A stretch of 64,000 nt of DNA from an uncultured Thermogutta sp. (GCA_937128505.1 CAKZMM010000042.1:39613-103612), one strand, 5' to 3'; counted from the stretch's first letter, positions 37,426 to 47,528 are shown. Numbers and translations are program-made. The notes: generated by a model not told the origin, from the sequence alone.

Positions 37426-38130
37426 ATGCGGTGCCCCGGACAAGATCGCGGGTTTTGGTCAGGTCGATTGCTCATCGAATGCGTCTGCCCTCGGTGCGGC
37501 TGGATTGTCGAGATTTTCAAGGACGAAGCTTCCGTCAAGTGCCCGCGATGTAAGATTCGTATCGAAAACCCAAAGCGGGAAGCGGAATGTGCCACCTGGT
37601 GTGCTAATTCGAGCCAGTGCCTTGGAAATGTGCCTAAATCGGATTCACCGGATCCCTTGGATTTCGGTGTCGCCGTTGGGCAAACGCTCCGGGCTGGTCT
37701 GCGAGCATTGCGCCGGGCAACCAGCGGAGATTTCAAACGCATCGCCCGGGCTGTTTGGGCGATGGGCCACGCACGGGAGCTTGCAACCCAGGAAGCGGTC
37801 GAAGTCCCTAAGGTGTTGCTGGCTTCGCTCGCCCTAGAGCTTACGCGGGGCAGTCAGCGGCAAGTTGATGAGCAAATAAGCGAGCTGATAAAGCTTTTGT
37901 TAGATGAGGGAGTAAACTTAGACCTCGCACAGGAGGTTGATGCATTGGTTCGGGAATGCCTAAGGGAGGAGATCCCTGCGTCACTGGCGGCCCGACTGGT
38001 GCATGACGCATGGCGGCTTGTCGAGCTCGGAGAAAAGATGCTTCGGGAGCAAAGGAGTGTTGCCCCGGAAGACCTCTGGGTTTTAATGACTGACACGGCA
38101 AAGCGGCACGCAGAGCGGCTTTTTGCTTAA
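37426..38130 (+). CDS. CPGQD zinc-ribbon protein with degenerate HD-like C-terminal domain
   Basis: The N-terminus MRCPGQD followed by paired cysteines (C21-x2-C24, C39-x2-C42) forms a zinc ribbon. A second cysteine group (C55, C59, C65, perhaps with C3) could hold zinc or an iron-sulfur cluster. From memory, this N-terminal block resembles HD-domain proteins of anaerobes encoded near aldehyde ferredoxin oxidoreductase and MoaD-like genes. The helical C-terminal part aligns in general shape (starting GDFKRIARAVWAMGHAREL). However, the HD pair and the following histidines of a phosphohydrolase are absent: the HD position reads LELTRG. It is therefore probably a non-catalytic binding protein. 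GAGGAAAA precedes the ATG. It lies just after moaD. Confidence 0.65.
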   Translation: MRCPGQDRGFWSGRLLIECVCPRCGWIVEIFKDEASVKCPRCKIRIENPKREAECATWCANSSQCLGNVPKSDSPDPLDFGVAVGQTLRAGLRALRRATSGDFKRIARAVWAMGHARELATQEAVEVPKVLLASLALELTRGSQRQVDEQISELIKLLLDEGVNLDLAQEVDALVRECLREEIPASLAARLVHDAWRLVELGEKMLREQRSVAPEDLWVLMTDTAKRHAERLFA

Positions 38131-38280
38131 CTTTGCACCTCGATGCCGGAAACCGGCAAGCGACCGATCCACTTAAGGCTTTGGGGATCCGTTGAACCCC
38201 TTGCGCTTTTCAACTGCCGGGGGGAGGCCGCACCCCGACGCGCTCCTATTTACCCCGCGGAATTTCAGCCCCGAGGGGCA

Positions 38281-39024
38281 TTATTTCGAGGCGATCGTCC
38301 GAGCAAGCGGACGAAGCACCTGGTCGACCACACAGTTTTCAAGAACGTCGTGGCAGACGCGCTCTAATTGGTCTAACACCTCCGGGAAACTGTGACCCGG
38401 CGGCAGGCTGCCAAAGTGTCGGGCCGTCACATACACACTTATAAGATCCTCAGCATAATCCTCGGTGCGGATCTGATAGGGGCTAGTGCGCGTTTCAATC
38501 GCTACACGGCAGTGGAGCCGACACTCGGGATCCAGCGCGATCACAACGCTCGGTTCATAGTTGACCGTGCGTGTTCCCGGGAGATGAACCAGCCGCTCGA
38601 AGGCGGGAATGGCTCCCAGAGCCTCGAGAACCAGCTCATTATGGTTGCCGCGGCAAGTGAAGTCGAATCCAAAAAGCAGGTCCAAAGCCTCGCAATCCAG
38701 GGGTGTAACCGAAAGCTCGAACGGAGCCAGCTCTAAAACCATGCGATGCTGATCTAAAGCCCCTTCAATCGACTCCGGCTTCACTTGGCCGGACAACACC
38801 CTCCGCGGCTCAATGCTGCACCAACGAAAACCTTCCTTCTCTTTGTCCTCTTCCAATACATAACCGCCGTGCTCCCGACAGTAGAAGGAGCGCATGCTGG
38901 GAAAGCGGCGCTGGATGAGCTCGAAAAAATGCAACACCGTTTCCCGATTGGCGGGTAACTCCATTTGGGTGTTGAGACTTATATTGACATAGAAATCGTC
39001 ACAAAGCGTGCTATAAGGTGTCAT
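38281..39024 (-). CDS. Conserved hypothetical protein, cytoplasmic
   Basis: I do not recognise a named domain. The 247-residue protein starts MTPYSTLCDDFYVNISLNTQ. It has no signal peptide or membrane segment and is a mixed alpha/beta, slightly acidic chain with balanced codons, so it is very likely a real gene. Distinct stretches are FYCREHGGYVLEEDK, LDLLFGFDFTCRGNHNE and a C-terminal helix EVLDQLERVCHDVLENCV. The ATG at 39024 is preferred: AGGAAAT lies ahead of it, and the upstream extension to 39066 looks non-coding. It converges with the CPGQD gene, leaving about 150 bp. It looks like a planctomycete-restricted family, but only a search could show this. Confidence 0.75.
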   Translation of the reverse strand: MTPYSTLCDDFYVNISLNTQMELPANRETVLHFFELIQRRFPSMRSFYCREHGGYVLEEDKEKEGFRWCSIEPRRVLSGQVKPESIEGALDQHRMVLELAPFELSVTPLDCEALDLLFGFDFTCRGNHNELVLEALGAIPAFERLVHLPGTRTVNYEPSVVIALDPECRLHCRVAIETRTSPYQIRTEDYAEDLISVYVTARHFGSLPPGHSFPEVLDQLERVCHDVLENCVVDQVLRPLARTIASK

Positions 39025-39556
39025 CCAATTAATTTCCTGGTTTTTGCGGATCCAAACGAAACGCAAACCTCTACCCTGGGAAGACCGCTACCAATTACCC
39101 GAGCTTTCGCGTGGACAAGCGCTTTTTAGTGCAACACCTGGTTCCTGCTAGCAAAATTCGGCGTTCTTCCACCAACCACACTCGCACGGAAAGCTCAGCG
39201 CGACCCGATTCCCACGGTGCCCTCCGGACTTCGACCGCTAAACCAATCTTTTCTGATAAGTGTGCCCTCCAAGAAAGGTTCAAAAGTCCTTACGGCGCTC
39301 CCACACCTTTGGAGCTTATAATATCCCTACATTTTACCGCGATACCATTATTTAGGTTGCTCTCGAAGAATGAAAGGGCTTATGTAACGGTATGACGTAA
39401 CCATTGTAAACAACCAGGGTTACGATTTCGTCTTGTTAAAATTGTAATTTTTACGCACGTTCACCCGATCACGTGGACAGTTGCGAACATGGGAAGCTTG
39501 GCTTATTTAGGGAAGATATGCTTATTTCTTGCGAGTTTGACTCTTATAACGCGGGC

Positions 39557-39595
39557 TAAACCCATTAGACTCGTGAAATAAATAAACCCATTAGA
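39557..39595. repeat. 13-bp direct repeat, 26-bp period
   Basis: TAAACCCATTAGA occurs at 39557-39569 and 39583-39595. Confidence 0.85.
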
Positions 39596-39722
39596 TTGGA
39601 CAAATGAATTTGTCGCCGAGCAGCTCGGGAAAAAGGGCCGAGCACCTTCGGAACAACGGGTACAAAAAGCTTTGGATCGCTCCCTTGTTTACTGGGATCC
39701 GACCACTTTGGCGGAGCCCACC

Positions 39723-39827
39723 CAGAGTATTGGTGTCGGGAATTGGAAACTAATGCTCGATCGGCTTGCCGACGGACCTCAACCGGCACCCCACGCAGAG
39801 TATTGGCGTCGCGAATTGGAAACTAAT
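39723..39827. repeat. 32-bp direct repeat upstream of ogt
   Basis: Two copies (39723-39754 and 39796-39827) starting CAGAGTATTGG and ending GAATTGGAAACTAAT differ at two positions and lie 73 bp apart. The second ends about 86 bp before the ogt ATG, so they could be regulator sites or just a duplication. Confidence 0.85.
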
Positions 39828-39913
39828 ACGCCTTTAGTATTAGTTAGTATTAGTATAGGAAAGGACCACCGAAAAACCGCAGAATATGCGATTTTAAAAA
39901 TGCCGAAGCGGAA

Positions 39914-40624
39914 ATGGCTGCAAACCCGCGACAAAGGTCTGTCCACTTCATGGTGGAAAAGCCGGGGTGGTCCCTACCAGGGGAGACTGGTGCGGTGAAC
40001 CCACGCTTCGGCGTTTTAAAGCTGGGTACCTTTCCAAGTCCCCTGGGCTGGGTGGGTTACGCCTGGCAGGAACGCACTGTCGTGGCAACCGTCATTGGGG
40101 CCATGATTAGGAATGAAGCATTGGGAGAGTTATTGAACCGGCTGCGGGAGCTTCGGCCGGAATGGCAAGGACATTTCGATGAGGAGGAAAACGCTTTCAT
40201 CACAGAATTCTTGGCAAATTACTTTGAAAAAAGGCCGGTAGCCCCATCCGAAATCTCGTTGGATTTAGGCCCTCTAAGGAATTTCACCCGGCCAGTACTT
40301 TTGGCCTGCCGAGAGATTCCCTGGGGAAAGCTCTGCTCTTATCGGGCCCTTGCGGAAGCCATCGGAGCCCCGGGGGCTGCCAGGGCTGTCGGCGGCGCTT
40401 TGCGACGCAATCCTTTTCCCATTCTAATACCATGCCATCGCGTGGTCCGGTCCGACGGTAGTTTAGGTGGGTACCAAGGACGCGAAGGCCTCGAACTGAA
40501 ACTCAGGTTGCTTCAGCACGAAGGTCACGTCATTGAGCAAGGAAAGATCGCTCGGCTAGAACCCAGTTTATTGCGGCCAGCCGAGGGATTTCCGTGCTTC
40601 CGGTTTCATGTGCCCGGGAGGTAG
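39914..40624 (+). CDS. ogt: Methylated-DNA--[protein]-cysteine S-methyltransferase
   Basis: It repairs O6-alkylguanine by moving the alkyl group to its own cysteine, a suicide reaction. The C-terminal domain has the helix-turn-helix recognition region (LCSYRALAEAIGAPGAARAVGGALRRNP in parts), the active-site IPCHRVV with Cys174, and the Asn-hinge-like LGGYQGREGLELKLRLLQHE. The N-terminal part (residues ~30-110) fits the ribonuclease-H-like domain of Ogt/MGMT. The first ~25 residues from the ATG at 39914 look irregular, so the true start may be later. Length is otherwise typical. It is probably monocistronic; upstream repeats may influence it. Confidence 0.92.
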   Translation: MAANPRQRSVHFMVEKPGWSLPGETGAVNPRFGVLKLGTFPSPLGWVGYAWQERTVVATVIGAMIRNEALGELLNRLRELRPEWQGHFDEEENAFITEFLANYFEKRPVAPSEISLDLGPLRNFTRPVLLACREIPWGKLCSYRALAEAIGAPGAARAVGGALRRNPFPILIPCHRVVRSDGSLGGYQGREGLELKLRLLQHEGHVIEQGKIARLEPSLLRPAEGFPCFRFHVPGR

Positions 40625-40917
40625 GATTTTTTGTGTTATTCAGTGCCTGAATTCGGGGGCGCGAATGGGCACCTCAATTCGGTGGTATACGGTGCATCTC
40701 CACAAGGGGGATCTGTTTCCGAGTTGTTGAGACCAATTAGAAGGTGGCAAAAATTCCAAACACCAAAGCGCTTCAAGGATCAAAAGAAACTCTTGCTTCG
40801 CGAACGTTGGCAGTCTTGTCAGTGGGTTTCAATGCGGATCGACTTGGCTTCAATAAAACCGCGCGTTTCGAGCCGACTTGTTGGATCCATTAATCCTTTC
40901 CCGTAATCGCAAGATTG
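40625..40917. other. Spacer
   Basis: Just under 300 bp with no supported feature. An in-frame TTG at 40915 precedes the chosen ATG of the next gene. Confidence 0.3.
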
Positions 40918-42735
40918 ATGTTACGCGTCTCTTCCCGGCAAGGTGCTAAATCCGTGCACTTTTGGATAAAAAGCGGGATTGCCTGCTTGTTGTCGCAGCA
41001 ACACGGTAAGGTGCAGAAGTGGGCGCCCACGATCATAGCCGTCATGATGGGGGCTTTGATCGCTGTAGAGCTTGCGCCGGATCGTGGGGGGCCAGGGATT
41101 ACCTGTGACGAATGGTACCACGTATTCCAGGGAAAGCGTCTGATACGAGCACTCGCCGAGCAAGGCTTCGAGTTCTTCTCTCCGGAAAAAATCAAAGAAA
41201 ACTTTCCATGGTCGGAGGAGGGGGCACCCTTCCATCCGCCGCTTGGCCATTGGGTCATTGGGTGTGTGCACGCGGTTTTTGACCTTTATCCTCAAGAACC
41301 TGCCGTGGTGGCCATTGTCCCGGCTCGACTAATGGGGCCAGGTGTCTTCATCGTGCTGCTGCTTTGCCTGGGCCATTGGCTTGCAAAAAGGGAGGGTACC
41401 TGGGAGGCGTGTGTGGGGGTGTTTGCGGTCGCGTTGATGCCGCGTGTTTTTGGACATGCTCATTTGGTAGAGCTCGATCTCCTGACCGCTTGCGTTTACT
41501 TGGCTGCACTAGTGAGCTTGGCAGAGGCAGCTCAATCCGATAGACGACTTTGGCGGTTCGCCATTGCCGGAATTGTTGCAGGACTTTGCTTGCTAACTCG
41601 CCTTCACGGGGTTTTGCTCGCACCGCCGGTGCTGATTTGGTTGGTAGCACGGGACCGCATCCGCGGTCTTTATGCATTTACCGTTTGGGGCTTGACTGCG
41701 GGAGTGACCTTCTTTGTGGGGTGGCCTTGGCTCTGGTTAAACCCTTGGCAGAATTTCTGGACCTTTCTCGGGACAGGTACGGAACGGCCTCCTATAAATG
41801 TTTTTTACCTAGGTCGTACTTGGCTGGATCGGGAGCTACCGTGGCATTATCCGTTTGTTGTGCTCGCGGCGACGTTACCCCTAGGCTTACTGCTGCTGGG
41901 CCTTCTGGGGCTTTGGGCACGGAGAAGGGCGATTCTCCAAGCTTTCTCGCGGTTTTTCGATCGGGAACAAAGCCGGCACGCTTGCCGGAGAGCTAATGGA
42001 GAGTTCGATGACACCGGCTACGAAGCACTTTTAAGTCTAAATATGCTTTTCTTACTTATCGTCTTTGCACTGCCGGGCACGGCGGTCTACGATGGCGAGC
42101 GGCTTTTCCTAATGGCTTACCCGATGTGGGGGGTATTTGTCGTTTGGGGAGCTCGGTCCTTGGTGGAGCACGTTTTACCGGTCGGAGCAACCATTTTCGG
42201 GAAAAAAGGAGCAAGCATTCAGGGGAACATAGGGCTCAGAAAGCTCGGAGTGTTGGGATTCGTAATGCTGCAAGGTATCGGAATCCTCGTGTATCGGCCG
42301 GCATATCTGAGCCATTACGGGCTGCAAGTATTGGGCCTTTGGGGTGCGGAAAAAATCGGTTTGGAGGTTACGTATTGGGGTGACACTGTGACGGGGCGTG
42401 TGGTAGACGTGGCGGTGCGCGCTTCAGAGGGAGCTCCGATCCTATATGCCCCGCACTTGGCGCCCTTTCAAACGCTGGGCTTTTCCGGGTCTTACGCCGC
42501 TCTGCATGAGGTACCTACCAAGTTGATCGGATGGGGTGACAATGCCCCCGATATTCTTAAACAAGCTAAACACTGCATTCTTTATCATCGTAAGGCAGAT
42601 TTTGAAAAATTGCCCGATGAAATACGCGAAGGCGAAGTTATCTATGAGTTTTCCAAATTCGGGGTCTGGCTGGCGAGGGTTGTGTGCATCCGGGGCAACA
42701 AAATGCCAGTAGTTCTGGAATCGAATTTAGAATGA
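40918..42735 (+). CDS. Membrane glycosyltransferase, GT-C fold (PMT/ArnT-like, GT39/GT83 type)
   Basis: It probably transfers a sugar from a polyprenyl-phosphate donor to a glycan, lipid or protein at the outer face of the inner membrane. After a first membrane segment (~residues 35-52) a loop carries TCDEWYHVFQGKRL, the conserved Asp-Glu of the first exoplasmic loop of this fold. FHPPLGHWVIG follows, as in family members where a Pro-Pro-Leu segment follows the catalytic loop. About ten more hydrophobic segments are present, then a soluble C-terminal domain of ~150 residues. An acceptor cannot be named. Sugar-nucleotide genes (epimerase, ugd) lie 4-8 kb downstream. Confidence 0.82.
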   Translation: MLRVSSRQGAKSVHFWIKSGIACLLSQQHGKVQKWAPTIIAVMMGALIAVELAPDRGGPGITCDEWYHVFQGKRLIRALAEQGFEFFSPEKIKENFPWSEEGAPFHPPLGHWVIGCVHAVFDLYPQEPAVVAIVPARLMGPGVFIVLLLCLGHWLAKREGTWEACVGVFAVALMPRVFGHAHLVELDLLTACVYLAALVSLAEAAQSDRRLWRFAIAGIVAGLCLLTRLHGVLLAPPVLIWLVARDRIRGLYAFTVWGLTAGVTFFVGWPWLWLNPWQNFWTFLGTGTERPPINVFYLGRTWLDRELPWHYPFVVLAATLPLGLLLLGLLGLWARRRAILQAFSRFFDREQSRHACRRANGEFDDTGYEALLSLNMLFLLIVFALPGTAVYDGERLFLMAYPMWGVFVVWGARSLVEHVLPVGATIFGKKGASIQGNIGLRKLGVLGFVMLQGIGILVYRPAYLSHYGLQVLGLWGAEKIGLEVTYWGDTVTGRVVDVAVRASEGAPILYAPHLAPFQTLGFSGSYAALHEVPTKLIGWGDNAPDILKQAKHCILYHRKADFEKLPDEIREGEVIYEFSKFGVWLARVVCIRGNKMPVVLESNLE

Positions 42736-42794
42736 TCAAAATAGAACGTGATCTAGGTTGACAAATATAGTCACAAACACAACCGCGAAGGGCC

Positions 42795-42852
42795 GATCAG
42801 CAGGGAATAGGCTCGGAAACCGATGTCGATCAACAGAGAATAGTCACGGAAA
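42795..42852. repeat. Diverged 25-bp direct repeat, 33-bp period
   Basis: Units at 42795-42819 and 42828-42852 both start GATCA, contain GAATAG and end CGGAAA, with about four differences. Confidence 0.7.
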
Positions 42853-43020
42853 ATAACCCGGTAAGAGACAACATCTCATTTTATTTTCTGAACATCTCGC
42901 GAGGGTATTTTCGGGAAAGCTTCACCGGATTACTGCGAAATGGCCGAGTAATTAGATCTTCACGCCCAAAAACTCGGTTCAGTAAGGAATCCTGTGTGTC
43001 TTCATACTTAATAACCAACA

Positions 43021-43058
43021 AAATGTAACGTTCTTAATTACGGACGAAATGTAACGTT
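43021..43058. repeat. 12-bp direct repeat, 26-bp period
   Basis: AAATGTAACGTT occurs at 43021-43032 and 43047-43058. Confidence 0.85.
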
Positions 43059-43642
43059 TGGACGCCGCGCGCAATATTCCTTCCGGCAACATCCTCATAT
43101 TTTCACGAACTTGTTCACTCCAGGTTTTCCCCCTGTCACGCCAGCTTTCCTATTTTTCTTCCTTTTGGTTGCTGGGCGCTATCCCGCCACCCCGATCGAT
43201 CCGTGTCCTCGGTAGAAGTTTGTGCGCACCTTCATGGATCGTTCCGAATTTATGTTTTTCTGCTTTTCTGTTTTTCCGTGGCGATCGGACGAAACGAAAG
43301 ATTTTCGTCCCGTCCCTGACGACCTCCCAGGGCCGCGTCGACGTAGCCTGAGCCCCGTTTCACCGGCACAGTTAACGCTCGTTCGTGTACCGCAAGTATT
43401 GTTCCGAAGAAAACTTAAGCATTTGAGCCTGAATTGGTTCGACCTTGCGGCCCAAGATACTTTTCGCTAAATTAACGGGATTGCCAGCTTGATTTTCGGG
43501 ACGAATCTAGGGCGTCTTGCGAAGAGATGCGACGGTTCGCGGGACGCATAAGACTTCGAAAAATCACGCAAAGTAAATTGCAATATTGATTAACTTAGTG
43601 AAATTAAAATTCCAAGGATTTTAATTCTGAGAGGGGGCACCT

Positions 43643-46396
43643 TTGATCGACGAACCCGGTTTTGCTGGACCTGGCTATCAAGCTGCCGACAGTTCCTCAA
43701 TGGGTGGGCGTGTACTGGAAATGCCCATCGAGGAGGAGCTGAAGGATAGCTACCTAACTTATGCGATGAGCGTGATCGTGAGTCGGGCATTGCCCGACGT
43801 ACGGGATGGGTTGAAACCGTCTCAGCGGCGGATTCTGGTGGCTATGAATGACCTCGGGCTTTCCCCCGGGGCAGCCACCGCCAAATGTGCCGCGATCGTC
43901 GGCGAGACGATGAAGCGGTATCACCCACACGGTGACCAAGCCATTTATCCCACTTTGGTTCGATTGGGGCAGGAGTGGAATACTCGGTATCCGCTGATCG
44001 CCAAGCAGGGGAATTTCGGGTCAATCGCAGGCCTTCCACCGGCGGCGATGCGGTACACGGAGGCGCGAATGTCTCCGATTGCCGCTTTAATGCTTGAGGA
44101 TTTCAAGCTAGACACCGTCGACTTCGTCCCCACTTACGATGAAAAAGGTTTGGAGCCAGCGGTTCTTCCCTCGCGGTTCCCCAATCTGCTGGCTAACGGT
44201 TCGCAGGGGATTGCGGTGGGAATGGCCACGTCCATTCCGCCACATAATCTCGGAGAAATCTGCGACGCGCTGGTCAAGCTCATTGACGACCCCGAGGTTT
44301 CCATCGACGAACTGTTGGAGATTTGCCCAGGGCCCGATTTTCCCACGGGCGGGATCATCTGCGGGCGCAGTGGGATTCGCCAAGGCTATTACACAGGTCG
44401 CGGTACGATCACAGTCCGGGCTCGTACTCGCATTGAGGAAGGGCCTCCGGGGCGGTACAGGATCATTGTCTGCGAGATTCCGTATCAACAGTCCCGAGAC
44501 CGCGTGGAGGAAGAGATCGGGCGGCTTGTCACGGAAGGACGCATCACGGGTATCGCTAATATCCGCAATGAGAGCGATCTCAATGAGCCCGTTCGGTTGG
44601 TTCTCGAACTGAAGCGCGACGCAGAAGTGGATGTCGTGCTCAACCAGCTTTACAGCTTCTCGCCGCTACAGGATAGCTTTTCCCTCATCTTTCTAGCTTT
44701 GGTAGACGGGCGGCCCCGGGTCTTGAATTTCAAAGAGCTCTTGGAGGAATACCTTCGGCACCGAGTGGTAGTGCTTCGCCGGCGGACGAGACACCTTCTC
44801 CAAAAAGCCCGGCAACGGAAGCACACGGTGGAAGGGCTTTTAATGGCGATGGCCAACATCGAGGAGGTGATCCAAGTCATCCGCAGCTCAGCAAATCAAG
44901 AAGAGGCGAAGAATCGCTTGATGCTTCTGCGGTGTCCTGCCTCACTTCTGGAACGAGCCTTGGGACCGGAGGGATTCGAGAGTTTCCAGGCCGACAGGGG
45001 GGTGGCGGAATCCTACGGTCTTACGCCCATTCAAGCCGAAGCAATTCTCCGCATGGCCTTGGGGCAATTGGTTAATTTAGAGCAAAAAAAGCTTTCGGAT
45101 GAACATCGGCACTTGCTTGCGGATATCCGGGAGTATGTGCGGCTCCTTTCCGACGAAAAGAACATCCTGGCACTCATCCGCGAGGACCTGTTAGAGCTAA
45201 AGCGGAACTATGGCGACGAGAGGCGAACGGAAATCAGTGACGAAGAGATTGCCGAGGTTGATCAGGAGGCCTTGATTCCTGAGGAAACGATGGTCGTCTC
45301 GATCAGCTCGGCTGGATACATCAAGCGCACGGCGATAAAGCTGTATCGGGCACAGCGTCGCGGGGGAAAGGGTCTGATGGGGGCTCGTACCCAAAACGAA
45401 GACCCTATTGAGCACTTATTCGTGGCCAGCACCCACGATCACATGATGTTTTTCACTAACCTAGGCAAAGTTTATTGGCGGAAGGTTTACGAGCTTCCCG
45501 AGATGGGAAGAGATGGTCGGGGACGGGCCATTGTCAATTTGCTGAACCTCGCTCCGGGTGAGCGCATCACCGATGCCCGGGCGGTGCGCAATTTCGATGA
45601 GCCGGGTCAATACCTCATGATGGCGACCCGACAAGGTCTGGTGAAAAAGACGGAACTTTCTGCCTTCGGCCGTCCGACGCGGGCGGGAATCATTGCTATT
45701 CGGCTCCGTGAAGGAGACGAGTTGGTCGATGTCGTGGTCACCAAGGAAGGTGACGAAGTCGTCTTGGCCACTGCGCAGGGCATGGCCATCCGATTTAAAG
45801 AGTCGGATGTGCGCCCTATGGGCCGGGCAGCAACCGGGGTTCGGGGGATCAGCCTGCTATCCGGCGATTATGTGGTCGGGATGGTCGTGGCGGATCCCCA
45901 GGGCACCTTACTAACCGCGTGTGCCCATGGTTACGGGAAGCGTACTCCGTTTGGTCCCAATCTCGAGGGCGAACCGGGGGGACCGGCGGAAGTTAGCGAT
46001 GATCAAGCCGAGTCCGAGGAAGGGGAGGAGGTTTCGGAGGCCTTAGCACTCCCGGAGGCTGATGAAGAGGTGGAATCCGAAGAATCGGAATTGGAAGAAG
46101 AAGCAGTCTCGTCCCATACTTCCTATCGCACGCAGCGTCGTGGCGGGAAGGGGTTGCGCGATATCAAGACCACGCCGCGTAACGGTCCGGTTATCGGCGT
46201 AACAGCGGTTCGCGATGATGACGAGATCTTGATGATCACCGCTCGCGGAAAAATCCAGCGAATTGCCGCTAGCGAAATCCGCGTTATCGGGCGCAACACC
46301 CAAGGCGTTCGTATCATGAGCCTTGATGAGGATGATACGCTGGTGGCCGTCAAACGGGTACCGCGGGAGGAAACAAACGGTAACGGGACAGACTGA
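43643..46396 (+). CDS. gyrA: DNA gyrase subunit A
   Basis: It is the DNA-breaking subunit of gyrase, which adds negative supercoils with GyrB and ATP. The breakage domain has [16 protein letters not shown] and the catalytic Tyr138 in AMRYTEAR. The C-terminal beta-pinwheel carries the GyrA box QRRGGKG at residue ~571, which identifies gyrase and not topoisomerase IV. A second QRRGGKG occurs at ~831 in the last blade. An insert of about 50 residues, mostly Glu, Asp, Ser and Ala (~775-826), splits that blade. In the quinolone region, positions matching E. coli Ser83 and Asp87 are Gln99 and Pro103. The TTG start is supported by AGAGGGGG just upstream; the next ATG is at 43700. gyrB is not nearby. 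Confidence 0.96.
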   Translation: MIDEPGFAGPGYQAADSSSMGGRVLEMPIEEELKDSYLTYAMSVIVSRALPDVRDGLKPSQRRILVAMNDLGLSPGAATAKCAAIVGETMKRYHPHGDQAIYPTLVRLGQEWNTRYPLIAKQGNFGSIAGLPPAAMRYTEARMSPIAALMLEDFKLDTVDFVPTYDEKGLEPAVLPSRFPNLLANGSQGIAVGMATSIPPHNLGEICDALVKLIDDPEVSIDELLEICPGPDFPTGGIICGRSGIRQGYYTGRGTITVRARTRIEEGPPGRYRIIVCEIPYQQSRDRVEEEIGRLVTEGRITGIANIRNESDLNEPVRLVLELKRDAEVDVVLNQLYSFSPLQDSFSLIFLALVDGRPRVLNFKELLEEYLRHRVVVLRRRTRHLLQKARQRKHTVEGLLMAMANIEEVIQVIRSSANQEEAKNRLMLLRCPASLLERALGPEGFESFQADRGVAESYGLTPIQAEAILRMALGQLVNLEQKKLSDEHRHLLADIREYVRLLSDEKNILALIREDLLELKRNYGDERRTEISDEEIAEVDQEALIPEETMVVSISSAGYIKRTAIKLYRAQRRGGKGLMGARTQNEDPIEHLFVASTHDHMMFFTNLGKVYWRKVYELPEMGRDGRGRAIVNLLNLAPGERITDARAVRNFDEPGQYLMMATRQGLVKKTELSAFGRPTRAGIIAIRLREGDELVDVVVTKEGDEVVLATAQGMAIRFKESDVRPMGRAATGVRGISLLSGDYVVGMVVADPQGTLLTACAHGYGKRTPFGPNLEGEPGGPAEVSDDQAESEEGEEVSEALALPEADEEVESEESELEEEAVSSHTSYRTQRRGGKGLRDIKTTPRNGPVIGVTAVRDDDEILMITARGKIQRIAASEIRVIGRNTQGVRIMSLDEDDTLVAVKRVPREETNGNGTD

Positions 46397-46553
46397 TCGC
46401 GATTCTTGCCAGTCATTTTTAGAAGATTTCGCCGTGTTCTCGGCAAGGTTCGTGTAGCAGTTTCTTCTCTTCAACAGTGAAGAAGTCGGTCAGGCGGGAA
46501 CTCGGCGCCCTCTTCAAGCAATCTGTCGGGTTACATGATCAGGATAAGAGGTT

Positions 46554-47528
46554 GTGGCTACAGCGGTTATTACGGGGATAACAGGATTTGTTGGGGGGCA
46601 TTTGGCTGAGCACCTTCTAGCCGAAGGGTACAAAGTTGTCGGCTTGGGACCCCAACAAGCATGGGAACCATGGACGCCGCCAAAGGTTCAAGAGCAGGTG
46701 GAACTCTGGGCTTGGGATTTTCGGCTGGCAAGCGTGGTTCCCGAAAAAGTCGAGGAATATCTTCGGGAATTTGCACCATCGGCGATTTTTCATTTAGCGG
46801 CAATCAGTGTCCCTGACCAATGCGGGCTCCAGCAACCCACCGAGGAAGCGTGGGAAGTCAATGTGCTGGGAACGGCGGAAGTTCTAAGATTGGCGGAGCG
46901 GCTTCCCGGCCCACCACGGGTGCTTTTCACCAGTAGCAGCCATGTGTATGCGCCTGTCTTGGCGGAAAGCCCAAAAGTGGATGAAAGCTGGCCCACCTTG
47001 CCACGGTCCGCCTATGCTCGAACGAAGCTTGCCGCCGAGCATTTGGCCAGCGAGGCCTTGGAACAGGGCAAGCCGGTGATTGTGGTCAGAGCTTTCCACC
47101 ATACCGGTCCCCGGCAGCGCCCACCCATGTTTTTGCCCCAATGGGTTCAACAATTGGTTGAGAATCAATGTGCGGAGCTTTTCGTGTATACGCGCGAGGC
47201 TTACTTTGATTTATCAGATGTCCGTGACGTCGTCCGGGCATACCGTCTGCTCGTGGAGAAGGCACCCCCAGGGATCTACAACGTAGGCAGCGGCCAAAAG
47301 CGACAATCCGGCGAATTGGCCGAGTTACTTTTGAAGCTTGCGGGCCAAAGCCGGCAGATCGTCGAAACCCGGCCTGGGGTGCTCCAGGAGCCAATTGCCA
47401 ACATCGACCGTTTGGTGAAAGCGACCGGGTGGATTCCACAGATTAATATCGAGCAGACCTTGTTGGATACGCTGCGGTGGTGGCAAGATCACGCAAAAGC
47501 CGCTAGTGGCGGTAAGGGGCACTCGTGA
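46554..47528 (+). CDS. NAD-dependent epimerase/dehydratase (GDP-4-keto-6-deoxymannose reductase-like)
   Basis: It is an extended short-chain dehydrogenase acting on a nucleotide sugar. The NAD(P) motif is ITGITGFVGGHLAEHL. FHLAAISVPDQCG follows, and the catalytic Ser-Ser-Ser, Tyr and Lys lie in LFTSSSHVYAP and SAYARTKLAAEHL. RAFHHTGPRQRP and DVRDVVRAYRLLVEKAPPGIYNVGSG resemble GDP-mannose 4,6-dehydratase or GDP-4-keto-6-deoxymannose reductase. The start is GTG at 46554 (GTG GCT ACA). It lies 157 bp after gyrA and 634 bp before ugd, all on the plus strand. Together with ugd it points to capsule or exopolysaccharide sugar supply. Confidence 0.88.
   Translation: MATAVITGITGFVGGHLAEHLLAEGYKVVGLGPQQAWEPWTPPKVQEQVELWAWDFRLASVVPEKVEEYLREFAPSAIFHLAAISVPDQCGLQQPTEEAWEVNVLGTAEVLRLAERLPGPPRVLFTSSSHVYAPVLAESPKVDESWPTLPRSAYARTKLAAEHLASEALEQGKPVIVVRAFHHTGPRQRPPMFLPQWVQQLVENQCAELFVYTREAYFDLSDVRDVVRAYRLLVEKAPPGIYNVGSGQKRQSGELAELLLKLAGQSRQIVETRPGVLQEPIANIDRLVKATGWIPQINIEQTLLDTLRWWQDHAKAASGGKGHS

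Larger units (their letters stand above)
39025..39913. other. Spacer with several direct repeats upstream of ogt
   Basis: TAAACCCATTAGA is repeated at 39557/39583. A 32-bp repeat lies at 39723/39796. TTAGTATTAG is repeated near 39834-39856. No gene is supported. The region is AT-rich around 39320-39470. Confidence 0.55.
42736..43642. other. Long spacer upstream of gyrA with two diverged repeats
   Basis: It holds a 25-bp repeat (42795/42828) and a 12-bp repeat AAATGTAACGTT (43021/43047). No gene is supported. AGAGGGGG directly before 43643 is the gyrA ribosome-binding site. Confidence 0.5.
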
